NCBI RefSeq assembly: GCF_000513935.1
Contig: NZ_KI911327.1
Span: forward strand, 1-41,965
Source of the DNA: Mesorhizobium sp. WSM3626
GTDB lineage: Bacteria > Pseudomonadota > Alphaproteobacteria > Rhizobiales > Rhizobiaceae
Reading direction: 5' to 3'
DNA: 41,965 nt
The position numbers were made by a program, and so were the translations under genes. The notes under the pieces were generated by a model. It worked only from the letters and a program-made list of their open reading frames with translations, did not search any database and was not told the origin of the DNA. Shown here piece by piece: positions 15,921-25,274 of the stretch (position 1 is the stretch's first letter; each line of letters begins with the position of its first letter).

Positions 15921-17678
15921 ATGAACATCTTCGCCGATTTCACCGCGCGAGTCGTAAAAGCTGTCGAAGCGCTTGACCTGAAAGACAAGGACGGCGTTTC
16001 GCCTGATCTGTCGCGTATCGCCGTCGAGCCGCCGCGCGACGCCACACACGGCGATCTCGCGACCAATGCGGCAATGGTGCTGGCCAAGCCGACCGGACAA
16101 AACCCGCGCGCGCTGGCCGAGAAGCTGGCGGAAGCGCTACGGGCCGACAGGGACGTCGCCGCCGCCGAGGTCGCCGGTCCGGGTTTCGTCAATCTGCGGC
16201 TCAAGGACGGTTTCTGGCAGGCGCATCTGTCGGCGCTTCTGGGCGAGGGGCGCAATTATGGCCGTTCGACGATCGGCGCCGGCCACAAAACCAACGTCGA
16301 ATATGTCTCGGCCAACCCGACCGGGCCGATGCATGTCGGCCATTGCCGGGGTGCCGTCGTCGGTGATGCGCTCGCCAACCTGATGGCGTTCGCCGGCTAC
16401 GACGTGACCAAGGAATATGTCATCAACGACGCCGGTGGGCAGATCGACGTGCTCGGCCGCTCGGTCATACTGCGCTACCGCGAGGCGCTCGGTGACGACA
16501 TCGGCGAGATACCACCAGGGCTTTATCCGGGCGACTATCTCGTCCCTCTTGGCCAGGCGCTAGCCAAGGAATTTGGCCGGGGCCTGCTGCAGATGCCGGA
16601 CGAGGAGGCGCTGGCCATCGTCAAGGATCGCGCCATCGATGCTATGATGGCGATGATCCGCGAGGACCTTGCGCTGCTCAACGTCCACCACGACGTGTTT
16701 TTCTCCGAACGCACGCTGCATGCGGACAATGCCCGGAAGATCCGCTCTGCGATCAACGACCTGACGCTGAAGGGCCATATCTACAAGGGCAAGCTGCCGC
16801 CGCCCAAGGGCGAGAAGCCGGACGACTGGGAAGATCGCGAACAGACGCTGTTCCGCTCGACCGCCGTCGGCGACGACATGGACCGGGCGCTGGTCAAGTC
16901 CGATGGCTCGTTCACCTATTTCGCCGCCGATGTGGCGTATCTGAAGGACAAGGTCGATCGCGGCTTCGTCGACCTGATCTATGTTCTCGGTGCCGACCAT
17001 GGCGGCTACGTCAAGCGCCTGGAAGCCTTGGCGCGCGCGATTGCCGGCGACGACGTCAAGCTCACCGTCCTCTTGTGCAATCTGGTCAAGCTGTTTCGCG
17101 ATGGCGAGCCGGTGCGTATGTCGAAGCGGTCCGGCGACTTCGTGACGCTGCGCGAGGTGGTGGAGGAAGTCGGACGCGATCCGATCCGCTTCATGATGCT
17201 CTATCGCAAGAACGATGCGCCGCTCGATTTCGACTTCGCCAAGGTGACCGAGCAGTCCAAGGACAATCCGGTGTTCTACGTGCAGTATGCCTCGGCGCGC
17301 TGCCATTCGGTGTTCCGGCAAGCGAGCGAACAGTTGGGGGAGGCGAATTTCGATCGCAACGGCCTGGCGGCCGCGGCAACGTCGCTGACCGACGAAGGTG
17401 AAATCGGCCTGATCCGAAAACTCGCTGAATATCCGCGTCTGATCGAGTCCGCCGCTCTTGCGCTCGAGCCGCATCGGCTGGCATTTTATCTCTATGATCT
17501 GGCTTCCAGTTTCCATGGACATTGGAACCGTGGCACGGATAATCCGGACTTACGTTTTGTTAAGGTTAACGACCGACAATTGACGCATGCCAGACTAGGG
17601 CTGGTGCAGGCTGTTTCGGATGTTCTCACGTCCGGCCTGACGTTGATCGGAGCCGCCGCGCCCACCGAAATGCGTTAG
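15921..17678 (+). CDS. argS: Arginine--tRNA ligase
   Basis: Class Ia synthetase for tRNA-Arg, 585 residues. The N-terminal additional domain that binds the tRNA elbow ends in a GPGFVNLRL segment. The catalytic core has SANPTGPMHVGHCRGAVVGD, with HVGH at about residues 138-141 as the HIGH motif. The KMSKS position reads RMSKRSGDFVTL, lacking the classical KMSKS lysine, as in many ArgRS. The C-terminal alpha-helical anticodon-binding domain ends in VLTSGLTLIGAAAPTEM. It follows dgt and precedes the SPOR-domain gene, an order conserved in Rhizobiales as far as I recall. Confidence 0.97.
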   Translation: MNIFADFTARVVKAVEALDLKDKDGVSPDLSRIAVEPPRDATHGDLATNAAMVLAKPTGQNPRALAEKLAEALRADRDVAAAEVAGPGFVNLRLKDGFWQAHLSALLGEGRNYGRSTIGAGHKTNVEYVSANPTGPMHVGHCRGAVVGDALANLMAFAGYDVTKEYVINDAGGQIDVLGRSVILRYREALGDDIGEIPPGLYPGDYLVPLGQALAKEFGRGLLQMPDEEALAIVKDRAIDAMMAMIREDLALLNVHHDVFFSERTLHADNARKIRSAINDLTLKGHIYKGKLPPPKGEKPDDWEDREQTLFRSTAVGDDMDRALVKSDGSFTYFAADVAYLKDKVDRGFVDLIYVLGADHGGYVKRLEALARAIAGDDVKLTVLLCNLVKLFRDGEPVRMSKRSGDFVTLREVVEEVGRDPIRFMMLYRKNDAPLDFDFAKVTEQSKDNPVFYVQYASARCHSVFRQASEQLGEANFDRNGLAAAATSLTDEGEIGLIRKLAEYPRLIESAALALEPHRLAFYLYDLASSFHGHWNRGTDNPDLRFVKVNDRQLTHARLGLVQAVSDVLTSGLTLIGAAAPTEMR

Positions 17679-17781
17679 GTTTGACTAAAAAACCTGTCAC
17701 CTTTTGCCCACATTGCGCTGGTAAGGGCCAACCCTGCGCGACGTCCAAGGCGTCCGAATGAGTGCGAGTTCGGGAACAATA

Positions 17782-20700
17782 ATGGCAGACAGAACCCAGC
17801 TGAGAGTAGCCGACAACAACGATATCGGCGAGGATGATCCGTTCGCGGAACTGACCAGGATCATGGGATTCGACCCGCGCCAGCCGGTCAAGCCGGCCGA
17901 GCCGAAAGCCGCTGTCACCGATGGGGCCGCGGGAGAGGGCGATTTCGACATCGATCTCGAGAAGGAACTGATGGGCGAGTTCGACGCTGTCGATAGCGTT
18001 GCTGCTCCAGTTGTCGAAGCTCGTGAGCCGGCATTCGAGCCGATGACCGTCGATGTGGCGGACGACGATCTTGCGCTGTCGCTCGATGACGATTTCCACC
18101 TGGACATGGCTGAAGTCGATGACCAGACGGTCGCCGCAAGCCATGCGAACCCTGGCGCCTCGGAAGCCGTGCTGTCCGTCGAGCCTGCCTTTGACGCCGA
18201 TTTCGACAGTGCCGTCGCCAGTTCTCTCGAAGACGTTTCGCCCTTCGATGACGATCTGCCAATGGACGACGAGCTTGCCGCCTCCCTCGACCAGGATTTC
18301 CATATCGAGGACGAGGCAGCCGAGACCCGGTATGCCGTTGAATCGCCGGTTGCCGAAGTGCCGGTGGCCGTCGAGCCGGCCTCCAATCATGAATTCGACG
18401 ATGCGGTCGCGATCTCGCTCGAAGACAAGCTGGTGCTCGACGACCATCCGGCGGATCAGCGCCAAGAGGCTGCTGTCGAATATCCAGAACCTGTACTGGC
18501 CACCGCGAGTGAGACCCAGGCGATCTCCGAAGAGGATTTCGTGGGTCACTTCGACGACGCCCTGGCAGATGTCGACGTGGATCTTGACGTTCAGGCGGAT
18601 GAGCCAGAGGCTTTTGACGACACGCAAGCGCACCAGTTGCTTGCCGATGCCGTCGACACGACCGACGAGGTTCCAGGTGTTGAAGCCATTTCGGACCATT
18701 CTTTCGACCTGAATTTGGACGAGGCGGTTGCCCAGCCTGGCGAAGAGCCCGTCGCTGAAATCGCCGCGGCTCCGGCGCAGTCGGCGCCCGTGGCAACCAT
18801 TGCGCCGCCAGTGCAAGCCCCCATCGCGGACGAACGAAGCCTCGAAGACGAGTTGAACGCGCTTCTTGGCGCCATGACCGCGCGCACGCCGCCAGCGGCC
18901 AAGGAGCCGGTCATGGCTCAGCCTGTCGTGAACCAGCCGGCCGCGATACCCGTTCAGCCGCCTCTCGGCGTGACAGCAAAGGACGCGGAGGAACCCGCCG
19001 ATCTTGTTGGTGATCTCGACTGGGATCTCGATGAGGCAGTATCCGAGGATGTGCATCACGCCGGATCCGCCCAGGCCGCCGGCGCCAACCTCGACGACCT
19101 GTTGCTCGATGAACTTCAGGACCAGGATTTCGGTTCGGATGGCGCTGAACAGGGCGATGTCGATCTCGACAATGATGCCTTGGACGCCGCCCTGGCCAAA
19201 AGCATCGATTCGCATGACGAAACAGCGTCCCGGCGGGATCAAGCCGATTCGCTCGATTGGCTGGCGGATCGCTCCGCACAGTCGGAGCCGGCCCGTTCCT
19301 GGAGCCGCGTGACACCGGTCCCCCAACAGCCGGCATTTGCCGCGCAGCCTGTCGCCTCGACGGCGGCCAGGACGGCAGCGCCGGAAGTGGCCACGGTGCC
19401 TTCCTACCGTTCGGCCGAGCCGGTTGCAGCTGCTCCCTATATGGCTCCGGTGTCGGCACCGCAGGCGCCGCAGTCCTCGAGCTATGAAAAGATGCCCGAT
19501 GTCGAGACGGTCGATGTGCCGGAGCGTGTCGTGGCGCTGGCTGACGATCTCGACATTCCAGAGTTGCATTTCGAGGAAGATCAGCCGGCAGCGTCGGGTT
19601 ATGACGATCTCGACGCCGAATTCGCCAGCCTTCTGACTGAGATGAATTCCGTGGAGGTCGCGCCTGCCGACGCCAGCGCCGCTGCTTATGCCGACGAATC
19701 CTACAATGCCGGGTACAATCCGGGATATGACAAGGTCAATCTGGGATATGGCGCAGCCAATCCGGGATATGACGGGGTCAATCCGGGATATGACAGCGTC
19801 AATCCGGGATACGACACGGTCAATCCCAGATATGGCGCGGCCAATCCGGGATATGGCGCGGCCAATCCGAGATCCGAAGAGCCCAGGCAAGCTTATCAAC
19901 CGGAAGCGCGGACCTATGCGGCACGGCCGGCGAAAATGGCTGGCCGCGCGTCGGCGGTTTCGGCCTATGCCGATGCCGCCGAAGGCTTCGACCTCGACAA
20001 TCTGCCCGGCAGCCAGCCGGTCTCGCAGGCGGACGATTTTACCGTCGATGAACTCGACTACGATCCCGAACTGGACGAAGCGATGTCGGTTCCAGGCCTC
20101 GGCCAGCGGGAAGCCGCCAGGTCGTCGGGCCGGCGCGGCCTGTTCATTGCCGCGATTGTCGGTGCCGTCGCGGTCGCTGGGGGTCTTGGCGCCTTCGCGC
20201 TCTCTTTGGGCGGCAAGGGCGGCAGCGAAGCTCCGGTGATCGTCAAGGCCGACAATTCGCCGATCAAGATCAAGCCGGAAAACCCGGGCGGCACCGTGGT
20301 GCCAAACCAGGACAACAAGGTCTATGACGCGGTGGTCAAGGGTGCGAAGCCCGCCGAGCCGGTCCAGCAGAAGCTTGTCACCAACGTCGAGGAACCGGTG
20401 AACGTGCAGGCGAAGGACGCGGCCCGCGCCGTCGATCTTTCTCCCGATCAGAACGCTGCCGCCGGCACGGATGGCGGCGGCGACGTTTCGACCGCTGGCG
20501 CGGCCCCGGCCGACAACGCGGCGCCCGCGCCGAAGTCGGAGGATCGCATCGCCCAGGTCCTGCAGGACGCCGACAAGGGCACCAACAATAATGTCGTTGC
20601 CGTTGCGCCGCGCAAGGTCAGGACCATGGTGGTCAAATCCGACGGCTCACTGGTGGCGCGCGAGGACCCGGCACCGGCGGCACCTCAGGTGGCCGCGGCG

Positions 20701-21285
20701 GAGCCGACCGATCCGGCGCCACAGCATGTGGCGCCTGCCGGTCAGGCTGAGGCCGACCAGACTGGCACCGACCAGACTGGCACTGACCAGACTGGCACTA
20801 ACCAGACTGGTACCGATCAGACCGGCACCGTGGCGCCCGCCGCCGCGCAGGCCGACGATGCGCCGGCTCTGAAGCCCGCCGCCAAGCCTGCCAAGGCTGA
20901 AGCCAAGGCGCAGTCGGCCAACACGCCAGCCAAGGTTGCGATTGCGCCGCAGCGTCCGTCCGACCAGCCGGTCGACGTGGTCGGTGAGGTCAAGCCCGAT
21001 CAGGTCGCTTCCATCGATCCGGCCTCGACCGCGACCGGCAGCGGTTCGTGGTCGATACAGATCGCTTCGCAGCCGACGGTGGACAGCGCCCAGTCGACCT
21101 ACCAGGATCTGCAGCGCCGCTATGGCAGCGTGCTTTCCGGCCGCACGGCCAACATCGTTAAGGCCGAGATTGCCGGCAAGGGCACGTTCTACCGCGTCCG
21201 CGTTCCGGCCCAGTCGCGCAACGATGCCATCAATTTGTGCACCAGCTACAAGGCTGCGGGCGGCAACTGCTTCGTCTCGCGCTAG
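17782..21285 (+). CDS. Large SPOR-domain membrane protein with acidic N-terminus and repeat tracts
   Basis: A 1167-residue protein from the ATG at 17782; an ATG at 17758 is also possible. A very acidic N-terminal region of about 780 residues contains degenerate internal repeats: DLALSLDDDFHLD/ELAASLDQDFHIE and FDSAVASSLED/FDDAVAISLED. A heptapeptide tract (19717-19884) and one transmembrane helix (LFIAAIVGAVAVAGGLGAFA, about residue 790) follow. The periplasmic part is Pro/Ala-rich with a pentapeptide tract (20755-20829). The C-terminal SPOR domain runs from GSWSIQIASQPT to NCFVSR. SPOR domains bind denuded septal peptidoglycan, so a role in division or cell-wall organisation is inferred. It sits between argS and nagZ. 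Confidence 0.88.
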   Translation: MADRTQLRVADNNDIGEDDPFAELTRIMGFDPRQPVKPAEPKAAVTDGAAGEGDFDIDLEKELMGEFDAVDSVAAPVVEAREPAFEPMTVDVADDDLALSLDDDFHLDMAEVDDQTVAASHANPGASEAVLSVEPAFDADFDSAVASSLEDVSPFDDDLPMDDELAASLDQDFHIEDEAAETRYAVESPVAEVPVAVEPASNHEFDDAVAISLEDKLVLDDHPADQRQEAAVEYPEPVLATASETQAISEEDFVGHFDDALADVDVDLDVQADEPEAFDDTQAHQLLADAVDTTDEVPGVEAISDHSFDLNLDEAVAQPGEEPVAEIAAAPAQSAPVATIAPPVQAPIADERSLEDELNALLGAMTARTPPAAKEPVMAQPVVNQPAAIPVQPPLGVTAKDAEEPADLVGDLDWDLDEAVSEDVHHAGSAQAAGANLDDLLLDELQDQDFGSDGAEQGDVDLDNDALDAALAKSIDSHDETASRRDQADSLDWLADRSAQSEPARSWSRVTPVPQQPAFAAQPVASTAARTAAPEVATVPSYRSAEPVAAAPYMAPVSAPQAPQSSSYEKMPDVETVDVPERVVALADDLDIPELHFEEDQPAASGYDDLDAEFASLLTEMNSVEVAPADASAAAYADESYNAGYNPGYDKVNLGYGAANPGYDGVNPGYDSVNPGYDTVNPRYGAANPGYGAANPRSEEPRQAYQPEARTYAARPAKMAGRASAVSAYADAAEGFDLDNLPGSQPVSQADDFTVDELDYDPELDEAMSVPGLGQREAARSSGRRGLFIAAIVGAVAVAGGLGAFALSLGGKGGSEAPVIVKADNSPIKIKPENPGGTVVPNQDNKVYDAVVKGAKPAEPVQQKLVTNVEEPVNVQAKDAARAVDLSPDQNAAAGTDGGGDVSTAGAAPADNAAPAPKSEDRIAQVLQDADKGTNNNVVAVAPRKVRTMVVKSDGSLVAREDPAPAAPQVAAAEPTDPAPQHVAPAGQAEADQTGTDQTGTDQTGTNQTGTDQTGTVAPAAAQADDAPALKPAAKPAKAEAKAQSANTPAKVAIAPQRPSDQPVDVVGEVKPDQVASIDPASTATGSGSWSIQIASQPTVDSAQSTYQDLQRRYGSVLSGRTANIVKAEIAGKGTFYRVRVPAQSRNDAINLCTSYKAAGGNCFVSR
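19717..19884 (+). repeat. Seven and a part-copy tandem 21-bp repeats, in-frame in the SPOR gene
   Basis: Units begin AATCCGGGATATG and are 21 bp long, starting at 19717, 19738, 19759, 19780, 19801, 19822 and 19843; a degenerate eighth starts at 19864. They encode heptapeptides of the form NPGYD-x-V or NPGYGAA. Because the period is a multiple of three, copy number can change without frameshift. Confidence 0.95.
20755..20829 (+). repeat. Five tandem 15-bp repeats, in-frame in the SPOR gene
   Basis: Five consecutive copies of GACCAGACTGGCACC or close variants start at 20755, 20770, 20785, 20800 and 20815, encoding DQTGT (one copy NQTGT). They lie in the periplasmic linker between the transmembrane helix and the SPOR domain, so copy changes would alter linker length. 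Confidence 0.95.
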
Positions 21286-21303
21286 ACCTCGATCCATCCC
21301 TTC

Positions 21304-21338
21304 AAAGCCGGCGCGGCCCAAGGCCACGCCGGCTTTTT
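21304..21338 (+). terminator. Rho-independent terminator of the SPOR gene
   Basis: A 10-bp stem AAAGCCGGCG (21304-21313) / CGCCGGCTTT (21327-21336) encloses a 13-base loop. The 3' arm runs into TTTTT. It starts 19 bp after the stop at 21285 and separates the SPOR gene from nagZ. Confidence 0.88.
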
Positions 21339-21450
21339 CATATGGCGATATTCATATGCCTGACTTTTTCATGTGGAAGCATGTCTTGCAGTCCGCCGCA
21401 TGCGGTCAGGCATGATTCCCTTTGATCGCGCGAAGCCCTAGACTCCTGAA

Positions 21451-22470
21451 ATGACCGAATCAAAATCCATGATCCTCGGCTGTGCCGGGAAATCGCTCAC
21501 CCGCGAAGAAATCAATTTCTATCGCAACGAATGCCCGTGGGCCTTCATCCTGTTTGCGCGCAACATCGGCGAGGCCGAGCAGATCCGCGATCTGGTCGCC
21601 GAGATGCGCGACTGTATCGGACGCCCCGACGCGCTGGTGTTCATCGACCAGGAAGGCGGCAGGGTACAACGCCTGCGGCCGCCGCTGGCGCCGAATTACC
21701 CGGCCGGCGGCGCCCTTGGGGCGCTGTGGCGCGATGACCACGACGCCGGTGCCCGCGCCGCCTGGCTGATGGCGCGGCTGCATGCCTTCGACCTGCTGCG
21801 CTACGGCATATCGGCGGATTGCCTGCCGGTGCTCGACGTGCCGATCGAAGGGGCCAGCGATGTCATCGGTGCGCGCGCCTACGGCAAGGATCCGCGTCCG
21901 GTCATCGAACTCGGCCGCGCCGCAGCCGAGGGCCTGATGTCGGGTGGCGTGCTGCCTGTGATGAAGCATATTCCGGGGCACGGCCGGGCCTTTGCCGACA
22001 CGCATTTCGAACTGCCTGTCGTCGACGCCTCGCTCAGCGATCTGCAGCGGCACGACTTTGCTCCGTTCCGCGAGCTCAACCATCTGCCGATGGCAATGAC
22101 CGCGCATGTCGTCTACAGCGCGATCGACCCCAAGAACCCGGCGACGACTTCCGGCAAGGTCATCGACGAGATCATTCGACGCGAGATCGGCTTCGATGGA
22201 CTGCTGATGAGCGACGACACATCGATGAAGGCACTTTCTGGGGATTTCCCGACAAAGGCGGCCTCGATCCTTGCGGCGGGCTGCGATCTGGTCCTTCACT
22301 GCAACGGTGTTTTTGAGGAGATGGCTGGCATCGCATCGCGCACCACGGGGCTTGAAGGCAAGTCGCTGGAGCGCGCCAAGCGGGCGATGACCTATATAAG
22401 CAAGCGCGACGCGGCCGAAGAAACCGAGATCCGTGCCGAATTCGCCACCTATTTCGACGCGGTGGCCTAG
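21451..22470 (+). CDS. nagZ: Beta-N-acetylhexosaminidase (NagZ, GH3)
   Basis: NagZ removes N-acetylglucosamine from anhydromuropeptides during cytoplasmic peptidoglycan recycling. The 339 residues form a single-domain GH3 barrel without a signal peptide. The substrate-binding FIDQEGGRVQRL (about residues 64-75) and the catalytic KHIPGHGRAFADTHFELP loop with its essential Asp-His pair are present. The nucleophile region is LLMSDDTSMKAL. It follows the SPOR gene terminator and is 19 bp upstream of scpA, so it probably leads a nagZ-scpA-scpB operon. Confidence 0.95.
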   Translation: MTESKSMILGCAGKSLTREEINFYRNECPWAFILFARNIGEAEQIRDLVAEMRDCIGRPDALVFIDQEGGRVQRLRPPLAPNYPAGGALGALWRDDHDAGARAAWLMARLHAFDLLRYGISADCLPVLDVPIEGASDVIGARAYGKDPRPVIELGRAAAEGLMSGGVLPVMKHIPGHGRAFADTHFELPVVDASLSDLQRHDFAPFRELNHLPMAMTAHVVYSAIDPKNPATTSGKVIDEIIRREIGFDGLLMSDDTSMKALSGDFPTKAASILAAGCDLVLHCNGVFEEMAGIASRTTGLEGKSLERAKRAMTYISKRDAAEETEIRAEFATYFDAVA

Positions 22471-22489
22471 CAAGAGGACGTGACAGGCA

Positions 22490-23335
22490 GTGGCGGAAGC
22501 ATTGGAAAGCAAGGCCGCGAAGGCTGCACCGATGGACCGCCTGTGGGCCGAGAACGATGAGTCACGGCTGACGGGCGACCCGTCGCTGGTCGTCGACGTG
22601 GCCGGCTTCGAAGGCCCGCTGGATCTTCTCTTGCATCTTGCCCGTACCCAGAAGGTCGACCTGGCGCGCATTTCCATCCTGGCGCTGGTCGAGCAATATT
22701 TGACCTTTGTCGAGACGGCGCGGGCGCTGCGGCTCGAACTTGCCGCCGACTATCTGGTGATGGCGGCATGGCTGGCGTTCCTCAAATCAAAGCTCCTGAT
22801 CCCAAAGCAGCCGGGCGAAGAGGGCGAAAGCGGCGAGGAACTGGCGGCGGTGCTGCAATTCCGGCTAAAGCGGCTCGAAGCCATGCGCGACGCGTCGGCG
22901 CGGCTGGTCAACCGCAACCGGCTCGGCCGCGACGTGTTCGCGCGCGGCATGCCGGAAATGGTCATCATCGAGAAGCGCAACATTTATTCGGCTTCGCTCT
23001 ACGATCTCTTGACCGCCTATGCCCAGCAGCGGCAGAAGCAGGCGATCACCAATGTGACGATCGCCAGGCGCGGCGTCTGGTCACTCAAGGATGCTCGCGA
23101 CATCCTGACCCGGCTGATCGGCTCGTTGCGCGACTGGACGACGCTCAACAGCTTCCTCATCCAATATCTGACCAGCCCGCAAGAGCGGCGCACCGCGATC
23201 GCCAGTTCGTTCGCGGCCACACTGGAACTGGTGCGCGAGCGCAAGATGGATATGCGGCAGGACGAGGTGTTCGCACCGATCTATCTGCGCGACCACCGCG
23301 CACAGACAATCAAGGCAGTCGAGGTGGCATCATGA
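22490..23335 (+). CDS. scpA: Segregation and condensation protein A
   Basis: ScpA is the kleisin subunit that bridges the SMC dimer with ScpB for chromosome condensation. From the GTG at 22490 it has 281 residues; an in-frame ATG at 22532 (MDRLWAEND) is an alternative start. The N-terminal signature VAGFEGPLDLLLHLARTQKVDL is unmistakable once split by its Asp/Gly core, followed by ADYLVMAAWLAFLKSKLLIP. The C-terminal winged helix includes EVFAPIYLRD. Its TGA overlaps the scpB ATG (ATGA), so translation is coupled. Confidence 0.94.
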   Translation: MAEALESKAAKAAPMDRLWAENDESRLTGDPSLVVDVAGFEGPLDLLLHLARTQKVDLARISILALVEQYLTFVETARALRLELAADYLVMAAWLAFLKSKLLIPKQPGEEGESGEELAAVLQFRLKRLEAMRDASARLVNRNRLGRDVFARGMPEMVIIEKRNIYSASLYDLLTAYAQQRQKQAITNVTIARRGVWSLKDARDILTRLIGSLRDWTTLNSFLIQYLTSPQERRTAIASSFAATLELVRERKMDMRQDEVFAPIYLRDHRAQTIKAVEVAS

Positions 23336-24087
23336 GCGAACGCGCCAACGCTTCGGTTATTCCTTTCAAGATGGACGATGAGCCGGAAGAGGGTGAGATC
23401 GACCAGGCTTCGGTACAGAATCCGGCCGAGCGGCTGCATATGGCGGAAGCCGTGCGCATGGCCGAGGCGATCGTGTTCGCCAGCGCCGAGCCCGTCAGCG
23501 AAAAGCAGCTCGCCGCACGGCTTCCCGATGGCATCAACGTCGCCCTCGCCATGACAGAGCTGCAGCAGATCTACGCCCGGCGCGGCGTCAATCTGGTGCG
23601 GGTCGGCGACGCCTGGGCGTTCCGCACCGCCGGCGACCTGGCCTTCCTGATGAGCCGCGATACGGTGCAGCAGCGAAAACTGTCGCGGGCGGCGCTCGAG
23701 GTGCTGGCGATCATTGCCTATCACCAGCCGGTGACGCGCGCCGAGATCGAGGACATCAGAGGCGTCGAGACCTCGAAGGGGACGCTGGATACGCTGCTCG
23801 AGACGGAATGGGTGCGCATGCGCGGCCGGCGCAAAACGCCCGGCCGTCCCGTTACCTATGGCACCACCGAAACCTTCCTCGACCATTTCGCGCTCGAGGA
23901 GATCCGCGATCTTCCAGGTATGGAGGAACTGAAGGGTGCCGGTCTGCTCTCAGGCCGCATGCCATCGAACTTCTCCATACCGCAGCCGCCCGCCGATCCC
24001 GACGTGCTGACCGAGGACGAGGATCCGTTGACCGACATCGATCTCGAGGAGCTCGGTCTGCTGACGCCGCGCGTCACGGAAGATTGA
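23332..24087 (+). CDS. scpB: Segregation and condensation protein B
   Basis: ScpB dimerises and binds ScpA in the SMC condensin. The ATG at 23332 overlaps the scpA stop by four bases. The 251 residues contain two winged-helix domains, with the first around AEAIVFASAEPVSEKQLAAR and the second around SRAALEVLAIIAYHQPVTRA, then EIEDIRGV and the C-terminal RRKTPGRPVTYGTTETFLDH, all family signatures. The acidic C-terminal tail (EDEDPLTDIDLEELG) is common in alphaproteobacterial ScpB. Confidence 0.95.
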   Translation: MSERANASVIPFKMDDEPEEGEIDQASVQNPAERLHMAEAVRMAEAIVFASAEPVSEKQLAARLPDGINVALAMTELQQIYARRGVNLVRVGDAWAFRTAGDLAFLMSRDTVQQRKLSRAALEVLAIIAYHQPVTRAEIEDIRGVETSKGTLDTLLETEWVRMRGRRKTPGRPVTYGTTETFLDHFALEEIRDLPGMEELKGAGLLSGRMPSNFSIPQPPADPDVLTEDEDPLTDIDLEELGLLTPRVTED

Positions 24088-24266
24088 CCACGAGCGCCTA
24101 TCAAAAGCCGCTTTACGCCTTTACATGCGCCGTTTGGTAGCGGGCCGCTTCGCTGAAAATGCGTGACATCCGACACCCTTTCATAAACTCTGTCGCGGTT
24201 GTGTTTGAATCCCAACGCGAAAACGCATAGATCATCGCCAGGGAAACCATTCGAGAGAGATTTGCT

Positions 24267-24488
24267 ATGGGTTCATTTTCGATTTGGCACTGGATGATCG
24301 TGCTGGTCATCGTGCTTCTGGTGTTCGGCCGCGGCAAGATCCCCGAGCTGATGGGCGACATGGCCAAGGGCATCAAGAGCTTCAAGAAGGGCATGGCCGA
24401 CGACGACGTCGCCGACGATAAGCGCACCGTCGAACACCGTGCCGATGAGACCGTTTCGGCCGCGAAGGAAAAGGCCAGCAAGAGCTGA
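24267..24488 (+). CDS. tatA: Sec-independent translocase protein TatA
   Basis: TatA oligomerises to form the pore of the twin-arginine translocase, which exports folded proteins. The 73 residues have the classical layout: a single N-terminal transmembrane helix (WHWMIVLVIVLLVFG), the conserved FGRGKIPELMGD hinge, an amphipathic helix (MAKGIKSFKKGM) and a charged cytoplasmic tail. GAGAGA lies upstream of the ATG. It opens a tatA-tatB-tatC cluster 179 bp after scpB; the intervening sequence shows no gene. Confidence 0.95.
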   Translation: MGSFSIWHWMIVLVIVLLVFGRGKIPELMGDMAKGIKSFKKGMADDDVADDKRTVEHRADETVSAAKEKASKS

Positions 24489-24518
24489 GCCAAAGAGTTC
24501 TAGTCGGAACAGATTGCC

Positions 24519-25274
24519 ATGTTTGAAGTCGGCTGGACCGAAATGCTGGTGATCGCGATCGTCATGATCGTGGTCGTCGGGCCAAAGGATTTGCCCAACA
24601 TGCTGCGCACCTTTGGCCGCACGGCGGCGAAGCTGCGCGCCATGGCGGGCGACTTCCAGAAGCAGTTCAACGAGGCGTTGAAGGAAGCCGAGCTCGACGA
24701 CGTCAAGAAGTCGGTCGACGAGCTCAGGGGCCTGAGCCCGGTTGCCGAGATCAAGAAGCAGCTCAATCCGTTCGAGCAGGCTGCGGCCGATGTGCGCGCC
24801 GGCGTCGACGCCGTGATGAAGCCGAAACCAGCCGCCGATCCGTCGGCCCCCGCCGCTTCGACGCCACAGGCGGCCGAGCCGTTGAAGAACGGTGCAACGA
24901 CCATGCCTGGCGTCAACGGGCCTGAAGCCACGACACCAGCCCCGATTTTCCCGGCGATGACCGATGAATCGGTGGTGGCGGCATCCACGGAACCTGCCAT
25001 TGCGCCGAAGGCAGCTAAGAAAACCGCGAAGACGGCACCGGCTGCGAAGGCGCCGTCCAAGACCTCGACGTCCGCGAAGACCGTGACGGCAAAAGCCGCG
25101 CCCGCGCCCAAGGCATCGACCAAGGCCGCGACAGCGGCAACGCCTGCAGCCGCGGCCGTGACGAAGCCTGCCGCCGCCAAGTCGACCGCCGCCAAGGCTG
25201 GGACGAAAGCCGAACCGAAGCCTGCTCCGGCGAAGAAGCAGGCGACCAAAAAGACGGCTGGAGCCGCCAAGTGA
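24519..25274 (+). CDS. tatB: Sec-independent translocase protein TatB
   Basis: TatB forms the substrate-recognition complex with TatC. The N-terminal helix (WTEMLVIAIVMIVVVGPKDL) has the conserved Glu and the GPKDLP hinge, followed by the amphipathic LRTFGRTAAKLRAMAGDF. At 251 residues it is longer than the enterobacterial protein: from about residue 165 the tail is almost only Ala, Lys, Thr and Pro, resembling a histone H1 tail. The stop overlaps the tatC GTG start (GTGA). Confidence 0.95.
   Translation: MFEVGWTEMLVIAIVMIVVVGPKDLPNMLRTFGRTAAKLRAMAGDFQKQFNEALKEAELDDVKKSVDELRGLSPVAEIKKQLNPFEQAAADVRAGVDAVMKPKPAADPSAPAASTPQAAEPLKNGATTMPGVNGPEATTPAPIFPAMTDESVVAASTEPAIAPKAAKKTAKTAPAAKAPSKTSTSAKTVTAKAAPAPKASTKAATAATPAAAAVTKPAAAKSTAAKAGTKAEPKPAPAKKQATKKTAGAAK

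Noticed and set aside
17626..19899. 757-aa minus-strand open frame antisense to the SPOR gene
   Set aside because: It is a shadow of a high-GC, Asp/Glu-rich gene; its low-complexity Ile/Arg repeats come from reversed GAT codons and it has no recognisable domain.
19717..20829. Possible CRISPR-like array in the SPOR gene repeats
   Set aside because: The repeats are directly tandem, in-frame, 15 or 21 bp long and without spacers; they are protein-coding tandem repeats.
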